From contig JASKZX010000030.1 in the NCBI GenBank assembly GCA_030147435.1, forward strand, positions 1-6,326: DNA of 6,326 nucleotides. Reading direction: 5' to 3'. Source of the DNA: Savagea sp. (lineage in GTDB: Bacteria; Bacillota; Bacilli; Bacillales_A; Planococcaceae). The position numbers and the translations under genes are program-made. Positions 5,672-6,326 of this stretch are shown piece by piece; within the stretch, counting starts at the first letter, position 1; each line of letters starts with the position of its first letter. The notes under the pieces are model-generated. The model was not told where the DNA came from. It saw only the letters and a program-made list of their open reading frames with translations, and made no database searches.

Positions 5672-5950
5672 TTAATAATAAAATAGTTCTTCTTCAATCA
5701 ATTCCCACTCATGAGAAGATTCAAGTACACGTAACGCGCGACGGACTTCTTTTTCCGCTGCTTGTCTACTTGCGCTTGCTGCAACGAGTAGAAAAGTCGC
5801 TCGTTGCCATAGATCTTGGTGATCAATTTCAGCAATAGAGACATTATAACGTGCTCGAATCTTATCAATCATCGGGCGTACGATTGAACGTTTCGCTTTC
5901 AACGACTGTCCTTCAAAAATTACGAATGAACATTCGAGTGCGACAATCAT
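5672..5950 (-). CDS. ylxP: DUF503 family protein (YlxP)
   Basis: A 92-residue protein matching the small DUF503 family, almost always found between infB and rbfA in Bacillales. Its biochemical role is not established; the context suggests a link to translation or ribosome assembly. The visible family motifs are SLKAKR (16-21) and [15 protein letters not shown] (36-50), followed by a hydrophobic strand (FLLVAASA) and a helix rich in Glu/Arg. It has no signal peptide or membrane segment. The start codon overlaps the infB stop (ATGA, 5947-5950), and only a weak GGAAGAA lies about 11 nt upstream, so translation is probably coupled to infB. rbfA follows after 26 nt. Confidence 0.9.
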   Translation of the reverse strand: MIVALECSFVIFEGQSLKAKRSIVRPMIDKIRARYNVSIAEIDHQDLWQRATFLLVAASASRQAAEKEVRRALRVLESSHEWELIEEELFYY

Positions 5951-6326
5951 ACGCGTTTAATTTCTTCCATGACGAACGCTTCGATCACGTCGCCTACTTT
6001 TAAGTCGTTATATTTTTCTACTGTAAGTCCACACTCATAACCTTTTGCTACTTCACGTGCATCGTCTTGGAATCGTTTCAGTGAGCTTAATTCACCTTCA
6101 TAAATGACGATGTTGTCACGGATAATACGAACACCTGCTGAACGAACGATTTTTCCTTCTGTAACGTAACATCCTGCAATTGTACCAATTTTTGATACTT
6201 TGAATGTTTCGCGTACTTCTGCAAGTCCGACTACTTTTTCTTCATACTCTGGATCTAAGAGACCTTTCATCGCTGCTTCGATCTCTTCAATCGCTTGGTA
6301 AATGACGCGGTGTAAACGAATATCTA
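5947..6326 (-). CDS. infB: Translation initiation factor IF-2, C-terminal part (5' end outside window)
   Basis: The frame is open to the right edge, so only the last 125 complete codons and the stop are seen; the gene continues beyond the window. The visible part begins [20 protein letters not shown], continues through [15 protein letters not shown], and ends with the domain containing [17 protein letters not shown]. These are the end of domain III (C1) and the C2 domain of IF-2, a beta barrel that recognises the formyl-methionyl end of initiator tRNA on the 30S subunit. The GTP-binding domain lies outside the window. An internal ATG at 6270 is not the gene start, because the conserved sequence continues upstream of it. 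It overlaps ylxP by 4 nt. Confidence 0.97.
   Translation of the reverse strand, partial: DIRLHRVIYQAIEEIEAAMKGLLDPEYEEKVVGLAEVRETFKVSKIGTIAGCYVTEGKIVRSAGVRIIRDNIVIYEGELSSLKRFQDDAREVAKGYECGLTVEKYNDLKVGDVIEAFVMEEIKRV

Overview
The window is a stretch of low-GC Bacillales (Firmicutes) chromosome, roughly 40% GC by eye (not counted). The evidence is the gene order infB-ylxP-rbfA-truB-ribF-rpsO-pnp, which is the Bacillus nusA-infB type order; proteins that match Bacillus/Listeria/Staphylococcus homologues in length and motifs; strong AGGAGG-type ribosome binding sites; and short stem-loops followed by U runs. I cannot name the genus. Every supported gene lies on the minus strand, so transcription runs from high to low coordinates.

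In transcription order: the 3' end of infB (translation initiation factor IF-2) enters at the right edge and overlaps ylxP (DUF503) by 4 nt. Then come rbfA (30S maturation), truB (tRNA pseudouridine 55 synthase), ribF (bifunctional riboflavin kinase/FAD synthetase), rpsO (ribosomal protein S15) and pnp (polynucleotide phosphorylase). A strong terminator follows pnp. A MutT-like NUDIX hydrolase with its own putative promoter comes next. At the left edge an AT-rich 3' flank holds what looks like the broken start of a DUF3427-type helicase gene.

The core genes share a theme: translation initiation (IF-2), ribosome assembly (RbfA, S15), tRNA modification (TruB) and RNA turnover (PNPase), with flavin cofactor synthesis embedded among them. 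Three intrinsic terminator-like hairpins divide the block: after rbfA, after rpsO and after pnp. The one after rbfA is the most surprising, because it sits inside the operon with no room for a new promoter before truB. rpsO has a good extended -10 promoter and a leader of about 88 nt that could carry S15 autoregulation. pnp has a leader with two palindromes.

Most of the window is ordinary, highly conserved housekeeping DNA. I see no mobile element, CRISPR array, tRNA or rRNA. The accessory part is the left ~600 bases (the NUDIX gene and the decayed ORF). There is no gene-free stretch above 300 bases. All longer plus-strand ORFs are antisense shadows of the conserved genes.
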